Source: Atrina japonica
Lineage: Eukaryota > Mollusca > Bivalvia > Pterioida > Pinnidae
NCBI GenBank assembly: GCA_030159075.1
Contig: BROG01000644.1
Coordinates: 124,001 to 188,000, forward strand
DNA: 64,000 nucleotides
Direction: 5' to 3'
The notes under the pieces were generated by a model that ran no database searches, was not told the DNA's origin, and worked only from the letters and a program-made list of their open reading frames with translations. Below, piece after piece: positions 13,301-23,505 of this stretch (its first letter is position 1; every line of letters begins with the position of its first letter). Made by a program: the position numbers and the translations under genes.

Positions 13301-16300
13301 TGAAGAAAGTTATAATATATCTAATGATTACATCAATAATAGGTAAGTTACCCCTATTAAATGTTGAATATGTTGGAATAATAACTAAGAACCACTTTTG
13401 GTTTTATTGTCTAACAAAAACAATCCAAAAATTATTTATGGACAAATTGAGCATGGCAGATGGACATCATTTTTTTTAATAATGCTTTTAACAGCAATTT
13501 CTGTTAATTTTCTTATCAATTATTAAATGTTGAAGCAAAAAAGATTGGACATATATTATTTAGATAATATGTGTAAAGACACAACTAGAGTTGATGCTCA
13601 TCTTGGTAAGAAAATACATATTCTCATCAGAACAATGTATTTTTTAACCACTGATTTTTAATTAGTCAAATTTCTACTTATTTGGAGGAAAATCAGGTAG
13701 AATTACAAGTTTGATCAGGCATTGGTGAACAAATTTCAACAGTTTATTATTTGAGAAATATATGGGTTATGTCCCTTTAGCGGTTAAGCAACTAGCCATA
13801 TTTAATTAAGATTATTTTGATAAGCCTTTGTGATATTTTTTTCAGCATCATTTACAGTAATATCTGCCAAAGCTGTGTCCAGTATGCTTCAGCTGAGTTT
13901 TGCTGGTTTTGTTCAGTTTAAATATCCCATCTTGTATATCATGCTCATCGTCATGGTTGTGACTGCTGTCATTCAAGTCAAGTAAGTACCATATTGTATA
14001 CAGACATATAGAAAGTTGGTCTGTAAAAGACCTACAGAATTCATCGTACAACATCTTTAATAGGAGTTATATCATGAAAAAACAAATTTCTAAAGCCCCT
14101 TCTGATGAAAGCTGGGAGGGGGGATTATAGGTTTTGTCTGCTTCTGTTTATTGGTCAGAACATCCAGTTAAGATTCTGGTTTAAATTTTGTAATTGTTCA
14201 TCTTCTGACATAATAGTTTTACAGGTAGAAGGACATGCATTATCATCAGTTATCCCAGAAAAATTGTAAAAAATAGCGAAAACAATGATTATAAAATTGT
14301 AATCTACTTTGGGTCACTTTCATTCATTAATTTTAATAGGGGGTCTAAAACATTTACAACAATGAACTGTCGTAAACCTGTAACATATATCTGTTCAAAA
14401 TTGAATATAATTCAATAATTATTCAAACATTTTTGATACATCTGTCTATAACCTTTATATGAACCATGTATGTAAAATCTCTCTTTCTAGGTACCTGAAT
14501 CAGGCCATGAAGAATTTTGATGCCACAGTTGTTGTTCCAACTAATTTTGTTTTCTTCACTCTCAGTGCAATAGTAGCAGGTAAACATATCAAATTCTTAG
14601 ACATTAGCCAACAAATTGACGCATATACTGCTATAAATTTTTTGAATGGATTTTGCTTAGTGCATCTGAAACATTAATGCAATATCTTATGAAGTTAATT
14701 GTTTATGTAAAAAAAATTATTACTTTTCTGGAATCCCTGTCACTGAATCTAATGATGCCATTAAGTTATTGTTATTGCTATTACATATTAGAGTATCAGT
14801 AAGGTTTCACTAAAAACAATATCCAACAGTATACAGCTTTTTGCACTGTCAGGTATTATATTATTCTCATCTTGCATTTATTTCATCCTTCTTTCCAGGA
14901 ATAATCTTCTACAAAGAGTTTTGGGGAATGAATGGATTAGAAATTTTCATGTTTCTTATTGGGTGAGTTGTTTCATATTATATCTTCTAATGAGCAGCAA
15001 GAGAAGCTCAGTATATAAAGTGCCAGGTCTTCAGTATGAGGTTCTCTTGTTTGATCCCTGATTATTCCAGGTTTTCAGAAGTGCCTATATAGAGGTTGAA
15101 TGGTTCCTAGGATATGCAGTTTGATTCCTTTGTCAGATTGTACAAGTGCAGTGCATTTTAAGAGACCTTAAGTATAAACTACTCAGGAAGGAAAGAAACA
15201 CACACAAAAGATTTTTAGCAATCATGCCACTCGTAGAATCAAATCAAAGCAAGCAAGCATCATCTAACAAACATTATTGCCCTTCATTTAAAAAAAGTTT
15301 ACTCATAAAGCATTCCAGAATTGTAAATGCCAGAGTTGTGTCTTTTTTTTTTTAAGTTTATATGTTCTCTTACAGATTTTGATTTCATATGGTCAGTTAA
15401 CAAAGCATTATTTTCATGAGTAACAAAGAGTAGATATTTTGAACCAATTATCTCCAATGGAAGAGCATTGGCACTAGTATGCAGTCTTTTTTTTCCTTTC
15501 CTATTACAAATGCTGTTTAATTTCCAGTGTGATTGTGAGTCTTGTCAGAATTATCAGCTGAAATCTAAGCAAAAGAGTGAGTGTGTTTAATTGAAATGGG
15601 TATTTTGCTCCAGGGGTCAGTTTCACTTAAGGTCATAACGTTACGTGTAGATGTAAATTTAGATGAAGCTGTTACTTGCATCTAAAATTAGATTAACTAA
15701 AGGTCGGTTGTTTCTTCCTATGTGTAAATTTACATCATCCAATTTCACAGGTAAGTACATGGAACCATACGTTTACAACCTTTAGTGAAACTGAAAATAC
15801 ACACAGGTAAATAAAATTGTTTTGGGTTATGGGCAAAGTTACAATCTTTTGTAAAACTTGTCCCTGATACTTTATTGTTGTGATGCTTTCTCTTTAGAAT
15901 TTAAAATGTTGTTTTATGCCACACACAACAATTTTCAGTAATATGGTGGCGGCCAGTTTTTAATGGTGGGGAGAGAACATGGTTACAACGTACCTGGGAA
16001 GAAACCACCAGCCTCCCACAAGTAAACTGGCAAACTTTCTCACAAAAAAAAATCAGCTTAGGTTCCAGTTAGACTTGAACCTGCACTGACAGGAAGTGAG
16101 AGATTTCATGGTTCAAAGTGCTATGCTCTAACCACTCAACCACGAAGGCCCCTTGATGCTCTATCTAAACAAATTGACAGTTCTTTTATAGATGTTATTT
16201 TAGATTACCTCGAATTTTACACAGGAAAGTGAGGGGAGATAATATTTTACTTTCCTGTAAAAATGTATAAACATTGAAAAAGTTATCATAAATAGTTTTT

Positions 16301-17470
16301 AGTCTTATTAATTTGTATTTTATAGTTTTTTACAGTCCACCAAACTTTATTTTCACTTTTAGATGCTGTTGATGAAGCTTCAGACATTCTGCCTATGCAA
16401 TTAATTTTTTTTTGACACAGAACTTTGCCTTAGTTTGTGATCAAAAAGACTTGTGACTTGTATGTTTATGTGTCTTGTATTTTATTCAATTTCAGTTGTG
16501 TATTGTCTTTTATCGGTGTTTATTTCATCACACTGGGAAAAATATCTTCCTCAACAGATGATCATGTGACTGAGCCATCTTCCTCCACAGAATATGCACA
16601 GCAGATTTCTCCCAGTATTTTCCCATGTAAGTAACCTAAATTATTTTATGCACTTGTATTGGAAAATTGTAAAGTGTGGTGTAACAGTCATGGATATAGT
16701 TAGTTTACCTGTCTAGCCATTGGGCTAGCCTTTGTAGCTAGATGATAAGTGTTCATATTCATGTACTGAAGTTAAGCAACGGTACGCTGTCAGCATCTGA
16801 TAGGGTAACCATTGATGTGATGCGCTCGAAGACCCTTGTGCACTTTACGTATGGCATAAAACATTGAAACTAACCAAACAAGTTCTTAAAAATGGAATTA
16901 AGTAATCACAATATAATTCAGTGGGTGAAACATGAAAATTGTGAGCATTAAATCATTGATTTTTAATTTCATTTAGATATTTATTAAAAGTCTGAATACC
17001 TAGATATGACCATTTGTGAATGTAAATCTGATTGGTTCATTTCATGATCTCCATTTAGTATGACATAATATAGACTTATCATGCTTCATAGAGGTGAATA
17101 TATCATTACAAACAAGTACACCCATACAAGATCACTCAGATCTAGCTTTTACTTCACATTGGTTAATATTGCCTTCTGGGTTTGATAAATTATCACATTC
17201 ACCTCCAAAAAGTTTATACTGTATAATATTTCCATGCCTTTATACTGTCTTATCTCTCTGTTTGTAGCATGGTTACTTGCCTCAGTGAATATAGGTGAAG
17301 TTCAGCCAAAAGGGGAGGTAACTCATATGTCAGACTCTGACAAAGAGCCTTTCTTTCCCACAAAGACTGGAGATAGTTTTACATCACAGGATACGCTGAG
17401 TAGTTTGACATCCTCACCAGCACCAGTTGCACAGAGTTACGGGCAGAACAACTATGGTGCCACAGGTTAA
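4249..17470 (+). CDS. NIPAL2: NIPA-like magnesium transporter (NIPAL2-like), 12 coding exons
   Basis: Predicted multi-pass membrane Mg2+ transporter of the NIPA family (SLC57, DMT superfamily). Joined exons: 4249-4371, 8520-8588, 10624-10795, 11411-11470, 12357-12409, 12799-12867, 13246-13342, 13846-13981, 14491-14579, 14899-14962, 16496-16626, 17268-17470. This gives 1266 nt, 421 aa, with every junction in phase and flanked by AG/GT. Family signatures include LLVGCLLAIAGNLLISISL (TM1), GEIGNFSAYGFAPASLVAPL, the VVANMFLAA junction, YLNQAMKNFDATVVVPTNF and GIIFYKEFWG. The last two resemble vertebrate NIPAL2 more than NIPA1/2 or NIPAL3. About nine hydrophobic segments precede a Ser/Thr-rich hydrophilic tail from about residue 327. 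Length fits the family (about 330-470 aa). NIPAL3 orthology is the main alternative. The exon 1 start is the least certain part. Confidence 0.9.
7557..7839 (+). mobile_element. tRNA-derived SINE (intron 1 of NIPAL2-like)
   Basis: The head carries a pol III A box (tggctcagtcggtagcacgc) and a B-box-like gagttcaagtgc. The body 'cggatgagacagtaaaaac', 'catgttaaagaaccctcact' and the end 'gggacgtttaacaac' are followed by an (aaac)n tail, as in molluscan tRNA-head SINEs with a conserved central domain (RUDI/Meta-SINE type; assignment from memory). No exact target duplication was resolved. Confidence 0.85.
8231..8312. mobile_element. ~85-bp TTAA mini-MITE, degraded copy
   Basis: Resembles the well-preserved copy at 57651-57731 (shared 'accctaaagacacatttt', 'ggcctaaa', 'agaagagt.cattgt'). 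TTAA follows at 8313-8316, but the left TTAA is lost. Confidence 0.6.
8520..8588 (+). CDS. NIPAL2: NIPAL2-like exon 2 (TM1)
   Basis: Preceded by tttttacag and followed by gtaagt. Twenty-three codons encode the first transmembrane helix (DLLVGCLLAIAGNLLISISL...). Phase 0 at both ends. Confidence 0.88.
10624..10795 (+). CDS. NIPAL2: NIPAL2-like exon 3 (TM2-TM3)
   Basis: Acceptor ttttcaacag, donor GTAG|gtcagt (phase 1). Encodes the family block WWVGLSLMAFGEIGNFSAY followed by GFAPASLVAPLGTTTVV, the most diagnostic part of the protein. Confidence 0.92.
11411..11470 (+). CDS. NIPAL2: NIPAL2-like exon 4
   Basis: Acceptor actttttcag|CA completes an Ala codon and gives VVANMFLAALILKEK, the conserved continuation in NIPA proteins. 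An upstream AG at 11390-11391 would give a frame-shifted join and was not chosen. Donor TTTG|gtaagg, phase 1. Confidence 0.88.
12357..12409 (+). CDS. NIPAL2: NIPAL2-like exon 5
   Basis: Acceptor tacttttag, donor AAG|gtaagt. Encodes GSALAVIGAFLVVAFAAK, a transmembrane helix. Confidence 0.88.
12485..12630. repeat. 73-bp tandem duplication in intron 5
   Basis: Two adjacent copies of a unit starting attctactaaatttt and containing 'agacagatttaacgaggaa' lie at 12485-12557 and 12558-12630, differing by a few bases. Confidence 0.85.
12799..12867 (+). CDS. NIPAL2: NIPAL2-like exon 6
   Basis: Acceptor actttcag, donor ATT|gtaagt, phase 0. Encodes the polar loop NEKVLDGGEINDALTQIPF and the start of the next helix. 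Confidence 0.85.
12881..12946. repeat. Three 22-bp tandem copies just after exon 6
   Basis: The unit catagtgcatctcgggccta (+cc) occurs at 12881, 12903 and 12925 with one substitution. The array starts 13 bp downstream of the exon 6 end. Confidence 0.92.
13051..13190. repeat. 87-bp spaced duplication in intron 6
   Basis: 'acttataaaatttatgtg.c' plus 'acttatggaaagctaaa' occurs at 13051 and again at 13138, followed in both by 'attaaagctgaaa'. It ends ~55 bp before exon 7. Confidence 0.85.
13246..13342 (+). CDS. NIPAL2: NIPAL2-like exon 7
   Basis: Acceptor acatttcag, donor AATAG|gtaagt, phase 1. Encodes CLELITLGVLFFLLYQREMK and a following hydrophobic stretch. Confidence 0.87.
13846..13981 (+). 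CDS. NIPAL2: NIPAL2-like exon 8
   Basis: Acceptor ttttttcag, donor GTCAA|gtaagt, phase 2. Encodes ASFTVISAKAVSSMLQLSF, then a helix ending VVTAVIQVK. The 'SAKAVS' motif is shared by NIPA proteins. Confidence 0.9.
14491..14579 (+). CDS. NIPAL2: NIPAL2-like exon 9
   Basis: Acceptor ctctttctag, donor GCAG|gtaaac, phase 1. Encodes YLNQAMKNFDATVVVPTNF and FFTLSAIVAG; 'VVP.N..FFT.SAI.AG' is the strongest pointer to NIPAL2. Confidence 0.92.
14899..14962 (+). CDS. NIPAL2: NIPAL2-like exon 10
   Basis: Acceptor ctttccag, donor ATTGG|gtgagt, phase 2. Encodes GIIFYKEFWGMNGLEIFMFL. Confidence 0.9.
15617..15794. mobile_element. 178-bp MITE with ~24-bp terminal inverted repeats
   Basis: The left end tcagtttcacttaaggtcat is the near reverse complement of the right end, which ends ctttagtgaaactga. 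The internal sequence is also partly self-complementary ('gatgtaaatttagatgaag' and 'gtaaatttacatc'). Non-coding, in intron 10. Confidence 0.75.
15909..16153 (-). mobile_element. tRNA-derived SINE, minus strand (intron 10)
   Basis: Read on the minus strand, the head gives gtggttgagtggttagagca (A box) and gtgcaggttcaagtct (B box), as in tRNA-derived SINEs. The body extends to the T-rich/ACA-rich segment at about 15910. Whether head and body are one unit is inferred. Confidence 0.6.
16496..16626 (+). CDS. NIPAL2: NIPAL2-like exon 11 (last helix and tail)
   Basis: Acceptor tcaatttcag, donor CCAT|gtaagt, phase 1. Encodes CVLSFIGVYFITLGK followed by a Ser/Thr-rich polar tail. Confidence 0.88.
16764..16811 (+). 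repeat. 5S rRNA-like fragment (possible SINE3-type remnant)
   Basis: The stretch tactgaagttaagcaacgg followed by 'gtcagcatctgatagggtaacc' resembles the 5S rRNA internal promoter region (...gaagttaagcaac... gtactt.gatggg..acc). It is too short and too diverged to be a functional 5S gene. A 5S-derived SINE or pseudogene is the likely origin. Confidence 0.5.
17268..17470 (+). CDS. NIPAL2: NIPAL2-like exon 12 (C-terminal tail, stop)
   Basis: Acceptor tttgtag|CA continues the frame as SWLLASVNIGEVQPKGE and ends QNNYGATG-TAA. The tail is rich in S, T and acidic residues and is probably cytosolic. A weak AATAAA follows at 17489-17494. Confidence 0.85.
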
Positions 17471-17488
17471 AGGTCACCTATATTAGCA

Positions 17489-17494
17489 AATAAA
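17489..17494 (+). promoter_or_regulatory. Possible polyadenylation signal, NIPAL2-like gene
   Basis: AATAAA 19 nt after the stop codon. This is unusually close, so a longer 3'UTR with a distal signal is just as likely. Confidence 0.25.
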
Positions 17495-18601
17495 ACAAAC
17501 ATTCCAGTCCATTCTTATTGCCGAAAAAAAAAATATTTTGTTCAAGATTATTTTGTATGCATCAGATTTATAACTTGAGTTTTGTAGAGTTACTTTTGAT
17601 AATATTTATGTAAAAAGTCTTATTATCATATGTAGGAGAAGTTTATTTATACTTTTGAAGTTTAACTTCAAAAACAGGGTACCAAAACTGATTGAAAAAA
17701 ATTATTTGAAAAATCTTGAAATTAAGTTTTGTTCTTTATTTGATGTTTCTGTGAGTTGTGATTATGTTCAATTTAATACACACCATTCTATCTGACCTTT
17801 CTCTATAGTTTCCACGGGGCCAAAATTTGACCCCATTCCCAATGGAAAATGAATGTTTTTTCTCAATTTGATGAAAAAAATTCCTATTTTGGTGTTGAGA
17901 CCACGACTGTAATGAATAATAAATTAATGTAAGGGAAAATGCATTTAAAAAAAATATTTCATTACATTTTATTAGACTTCTATATGTACAAACATTTTTT
18001 TTCCCAATTTGACAAATTCACATTAGAATTCCAAAATGTGTTGCCAATGGCATTTTCCCAAAACTGACTGAAAAAGGTCTGCCCCATATAATTGATGTAT
18101 AATGACTATTTATTCATTGTATGTAGCTTGTAGAGGGTAAAAGATTGATGAATTGTTTTTGTATCTTAAGATCGGTAATTTCCGCACTGGAGATTTGGAA
18201 AATTTCTAAGCTTTACTTTTTTTGTTTGTTTTTTGTTATCTACAAGTGTAAATTATTGAAGTTATTATGTTACTGCTATTATAAATTTCTTATTATCAAG
18301 ATTTATAAACACCTGTCCAGAATACAAACATATTTTTATTCAATATTGATAGATATACTGAAACAGACCTAGCATGCCTTTTCTGCACTTATTCAAGATC
18401 TTAACCAGAAATTCCACATAATGTACTCTGGAAAAATGTGTATGTTCGTGTGTATGTTTTGGTTTTGCACTTGTCGTCAGGAAATCACTTAGAGTATCAT
18501 ATAGTTACTCCATGATAGAACATGATAACATTAGACAACTGTCTTTATTATTCATTTACCTTGACCTTTACCTTTGACCTCAAAATTCAAATTATGATAT
18601 A

Positions 18602-19077
18602 CAGTATAATCTGTCTAATCCGAACCCTTAGTATTCAGAATTCTTGTCTAATCCGATGGTATTAGTCAGTCCCGAATTATTTCCCTATATGTTAGATGTA
18701 AAATTATATTGTGAATTTTCTATCTTGCCTATTCCAAATTCCGGGGTAAATGTTGTCCTCATGTAATTAAATTTAGGAGTAATTATTCTGTGTAATCTGG
18801 ACAAATTATATAATTGTTGTAAGCTGATTGGTGCAACTCAGTTTGTACTTTACTAAAAAGTAACATGTACAAAACAAACACACTAAAAGATGTATTTTTC
18901 CTCTATATTTTTGCATGTTTGTGCAAATTCAATGATTTTCATACACAATAAAATATCATTTCTATTTGTCTTGTCAATGTCATGGAGCATACAATTTATC
19001 CTCCTATATTCTGGATCTTGCGTAATCTGGCCTAATTCTCGAGCCCCATGATCGGCTGGAATAAACAGATTATACTG
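18602..19077. mobile_element. ~476-bp MITE with CAGTATAATCTGT ends and TA flanks
   Basis: It starts ta|cagtataatctgtctaatc and ends 'acagattatactg|ta', so terminal inverted repeats begin with CAGT and are flanked by TA on both sides, as in Tc1/mariner-type MITEs. Inside, 'taatc(t/c)g(g/a)' patches recur. No transposase. Confidence 0.8.
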
Positions 19078-20112
19078 TATTTACATTGTGGTTTTGAAAT
19101 ACAGTGCTAAATAACTCAGCCATACTGCCTTTAGTGGCATCTTTTATAAAATTTCTTTATTGAGACTAGTCAATTTGTTGTATGGGGTAGACAACATAAA
19201 GATATTCCCCTATAGCTTTGATCTCTGTCATTATTTCTCATAGATGACAATCTATAAATAATGAAATCTTAAACATTTCAGTATTATAGCTATCATTTAC
19301 TAGTCACTCTGTTACATACCATTTTTTCTGTGGTTATGTTGTGTTATTTCATGTTGTATCCTGTTAGAGAAATGATGCTACATTAGATGTATGGTTATGG
19401 TTATTTGACTAGTTAGGTTGAAAGGGGCATTAGCTGTGTTTTTAAAACATTTTTGTTTCCTTTTTCTACTACTTAGATTAATATACAAAAACAAAAAAAG
19501 AGACATGAACAGGCATAAAAAGTTTTAAATTCCTATATATTTTGTGAAATTTGCTTGAGAAACCAAGTTTGGCACGTTTTAACTTACAATTAATAAATTC
19601 AGCCTTACTCTTTGTATATGAATACCACCCTGGACCTGACCTTATTTTCACAAAATATGAAGAATTAAAAATAATCTTTATGCCTGAGTATAGCTCTTAT
19701 TTGTTATTGTTCATCAAGTAGGAGTAGTAAAAGTAGAAGAAGAAAACAAAGTAATTTATGGGGTAAATGCAGCCAGTGCCCTTTAAGCTAGTTTTACAAT
19801 ATAATATGTATTTTTGCAGTTGTTCAACTTTATTTTACACTTCAAATTTGAATTACATGAATGAACACCTTGAAGTTTAAAGTCCTGAAGATTATTAAAA
19901 ATGTTGGAAGTTTTTGTTTAATATGTACCAAAATATTTGAAAACAGGGAACAAAAATATTCTTAGAGAAAATTTAGAAAAAGATATTTGTAAATCAGGAA
20001 CTTCAAAGATGAAACAAAATGTTTATAAAAAGTTATATGTTTAACTGTTAGAAAAATACATAAATATTCATTTACAAAAACAGGATTTAGTGCTACAGTA
20101 GTGTTAGAATAT

Positions 20113-20191
20113 GGTACTACAAATCTACCTATCTATGTCATAGGCGTCGGAACTGGGGGGGGGGGGGTACTACAAATCTACCTATTTATGT
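20113..20191. repeat. 26-bp direct repeat flanking a G-rich insertion
   Basis: 'ggtactacaaatctacct' followed by 'at(c/t)tatgt' occurs at 20113 and 20166, on either side of 'ataggcgtcggaactg' and a G run. This looks like a long target duplication around a truncated insertion. 'taggcgtcggaa' occurs again at 33041. Confidence 0.6.
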
Positions 20192-20765
20192 ACAGGTACA
20201 TGATTCACTAGATATTAATTATTTTATTTCTTCAATTGTTTAAATCCTCAATTTGTGTTATTTTTACCTGTGTGTAAACAACCTTTACCTGTTTATTGTT
20301 TTACAATGAATGTCCTTGCAAAGTATCAACAGTATATGTATCAAACATACTGCAGAATCAGAAAAATTTGTGGGGATAGAATTTGTTGTTTTAAAGATAA
20401 AAACAAATTCGTTAAGATTATACTTCGTTGAAATTACAATAACATATTCTTAAAGAAATGTATTACTTTTACTATGTGTAATGTATGTAAAATTTCATCA
20501 TGGATTTAATTTCATTGATAAATGGAAACAACGAAATAAACGAAAGCAAAACCACAATGAAATTTTCTGTTTCTACAGTATATAAGATCTATATAATTAA
20601 ATTTTACTTTTCAAGCATCTATCTACATATTTTTCTAAATATTTTTTCATATATATACTCTCATTACATGGACATATATATATATAAAATATATATTTTG
20701 TTAAAGATCTTGCCAGACTTCTCATTGCCTTCTTATTTTTGTCTTTTATTCCAAGTCATATTATT

Positions 20766-20767
<2 letters not shown>

Positions 20768-20800
<33 letters not shown>
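20768..20800. repeat. (AT)n microsatellite
   Basis: Uninterrupted alternating AT, next to other AT-rich low-complexity sequence. Confidence 0.9.
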
Positions 20801-20803
<3 letters not shown>

Positions 20804-21333
20804 CTTTTCATATTTATCGTAGATGTATTTTACTCTAGTTATCTTTGTTTACCTTGACTGTATTATGATATTTACATCCTTTATTGCTCAAGTTTACACT
20901 TTTCTCTTGTACATCTATCGTTATTTAACATATCATTTTTATTCTAGCGTACGACTTTACTGATTATGTTTTTAAAATCAGCATCACTCAATCATTTTTG
21001 TAACAGAAACTGAAGATACGATCAACTGGTGAAGGATCGGAACCCATGTATCCTCTAACAGGCTTTTCTACCTTTAGTTTATACACCTGATCTGATTTAC
21101 TCAGTATCCATTTCTAGTTTCCGTACCCACTTTGAGATTTCACCACCTTATATATAGCAATACTCGCAATATTTATTTTTCTTATGGTTTATGCATAATA
21201 TGATTTGTCAGAAGCCAAGTTTGTATTTGGTGCAAAGTGCTTGTTATAATTTATTCACTGTATGTAATCTTTTATGTTACTTACTTGGTCTTTATGTGTC
21301 TTTATCTGTAGTTTGTTTTGTTCTGAGCCGCCA

Positions 21334-21716
21334 GGGTCCTAAGTCACCAAATTTACTCAGTACTCAAGCTCAACTAACTTTTCATGATTTAACGGTAAAA
21401 ATATGCAAAACTTATTCTGTAACTGAAAATGTTTGTATATTGACAGCATTCAGTTGTAAATAATGATCCAAATTTTTTATCATTTGCAGAAAACTTCAGA
21501 AATATTAAAAGATTCCTTGAGTACATACTCAATATATTTATTTATTTTTTACAGGAAAATTATAAGTGTGATGCAAAAATTTATATGTGAATGATAAAAA
21601 ATAATAATATGTTTACTAATCACTCCAACCCAAAAGTTCTACAAACAATTATATAGTCCAAATAATGAAATAAAAGTTGAGCATGAGTATTGAGTAAATT
21701 TGGTGACTTTGGACCC
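21334..21716. repeat. Inverted repeat, 43-bp arms, ~300-bp spacer
   Basis: The left arm gggtcctaagtcaccaaatt plus 'tactcagtactcaagctcaact' (21334-21376) is mirrored at 21674-21716 (agttgagcatgagtattgag, 'aaatttggtgactttggaccc') with few mismatches. The spacer has no coding sequence. A MITE or two opposed copies of a short repeat. Confidence 0.8.
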
Positions 21717-23360
21717 AGATCTGTTCAAATGCTATGTTTAATTTATTTGAGTATAAAATGTTATCTATGAGAAATGTCTAATGTAAAAAAAAAAATGAAA
21801 ATTATGAAATGGCACAATGGATTTATCTTTGTGTCATATGGGGGGGGGGGGGGGGTTCACATTGACTTTAGTTTGTCCATTTGTGGCATTTTTGTTTCCA
21901 TCGAATAACTTTTGAGTCCTTTTCTAAAATGTTTTTCAGATTTGATATAGAGCTTTACATAAATATGATCTCAGATGTATTTCATTAGGTCTGACATTTC
22001 ATTTTGGCAGTAATTGCCGGAGTTGTGGGACTTTAAATTCTTTTGTATGACTAAGTTCTTGGGGGCATAGTAATTCTAATACACATTTTGTGGTTTTTTT
22101 TATATCAGAGAAATATTTATAGTTGAATTATAAAAATTGATGTTACTATGGCGTTCTACACTATTGACCAATCTAATTAAAAACCGATTTATAATCGCTC
22201 CCGTTTTCTGATATGTCACGTTGAAAGTGGCATTAAACAAAAACAAACAAACAAGCGTATAGGATCTAAAGCAATCCGCTATGGGGTCGAGTGCAAATGA
22301 CCTCGTAGGTGTGTCATTTTCGACCAATGATAAATCGACTTACACAATCTTGTACGCAATCAAAATGGCAAACTCACAAAATACGGTAGTACAGAATTAT
22401 ATTCATGGATTGATTCAAATCATAAAAGATATTCTGAAGGATTTTTGTGGACTGACTGTTTTATTTGTTATAAAATAAATAACTTTTCTTTGCCATTAGT
22501 TTTTGTAAGTCACATTTTTATTGGTCGAACATCGCACATCTATGGGAGGTCACTTGCATGTGACCCCAGAGCAGATAGCATTAGATCCTCCACGCAACAC
22601 ATCAGAAAACCAGAGCAATGAGAGATCGGCTTTTAATTATATTGACTATTGACATACGTAACCAGTGAAATGTACATGTAAATCTGCATATATTCAGCTC
22701 TCAGTTTGAAGGATAAAGCTTTTGAGTCTATTGTAGCATTACTGCCAGTCTGAAAATCCCAGTTTGCTGATTCCCAATTTGCTGAATCCTTTCGACCAAA
22801 TATCAGTTTGCTGAATTGTCATCAGACAGCTTAAAAATACATATCTCATCTGTTAGGTTGTGAATGTCAATTTTGTAAAATGTTATTTACAGGTTTGGAA
22901 TATTTAATATTATCTTTTTTATTCATCAAAAAAGAAATGACCTACAATGATACCATCTATTAACAGTTTCTGTAGGTAAACATTTTATAATGGAAATTAA
23001 AAAAAAGGAAAAGAAGAATCTTATCTTGCATATTATTTATTCAACAATAGAAAAGGTGATTGTATGTTTGTACTTGAGTTTGTTGTACAAGTGTCATTAT
23101 TTCCATGGAGGATTCATTTTGTAACAAATTCATCTGTAGCCTAAAATGCCTTTGCTTATTCTAGTGGATGATCTCAAAATTGTGAAACTTGTAAATGTTA
23201 CCTTGCCTTCATTCTACATTCATTAAAATTAACAGAAATCCTCAATCAAGTTGTTCATGTCCAACCAGTTCATATATAGTCCCAGTGGTCCCGCCACACC
23301 ATAGATAAGTTGATTTGCTGTGTATAAAATGTTACTGGGTATAGGTCATATTTTTCATTA

Positions 23361-23505
23361 CAGTGGAACCTGTCTAGAGAGACCACCCCCATTTTCTTTT
23401 CAAAAGAGGTTTTATCAACAGATTTATTTACCTAAGTGGTTTCCAAAATGTCTCAAAAGACAGATGGTCATTCCTGACAATAGTTTGTCAGGACAGGTTC
23501 TACTG
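23361..23505. mobile_element. 145-bp mariner-type MITE
   Basis: Left end ta|cagtggaacctgtctagag and right end 'gacaggttctactg|ta' form terminal inverted repeats flanked by TA. A diverged relative lies at 37307-37484. Confidence 0.85.

Noticed and set aside
14993..15075. tRNA-head-like stretch ('gaagctcagtatataaagtgcc' ... 'gtttgatccctg').
   Set aside because: A and B boxes are only loosely matched and no SINE body follows. Possibly a remnant, too weak to annotate.
20500..20802. 100-codon ORF rich in Ile/Tyr.
   Set aside because: Low-complexity AT translation ending in an (AT)n microsatellite.
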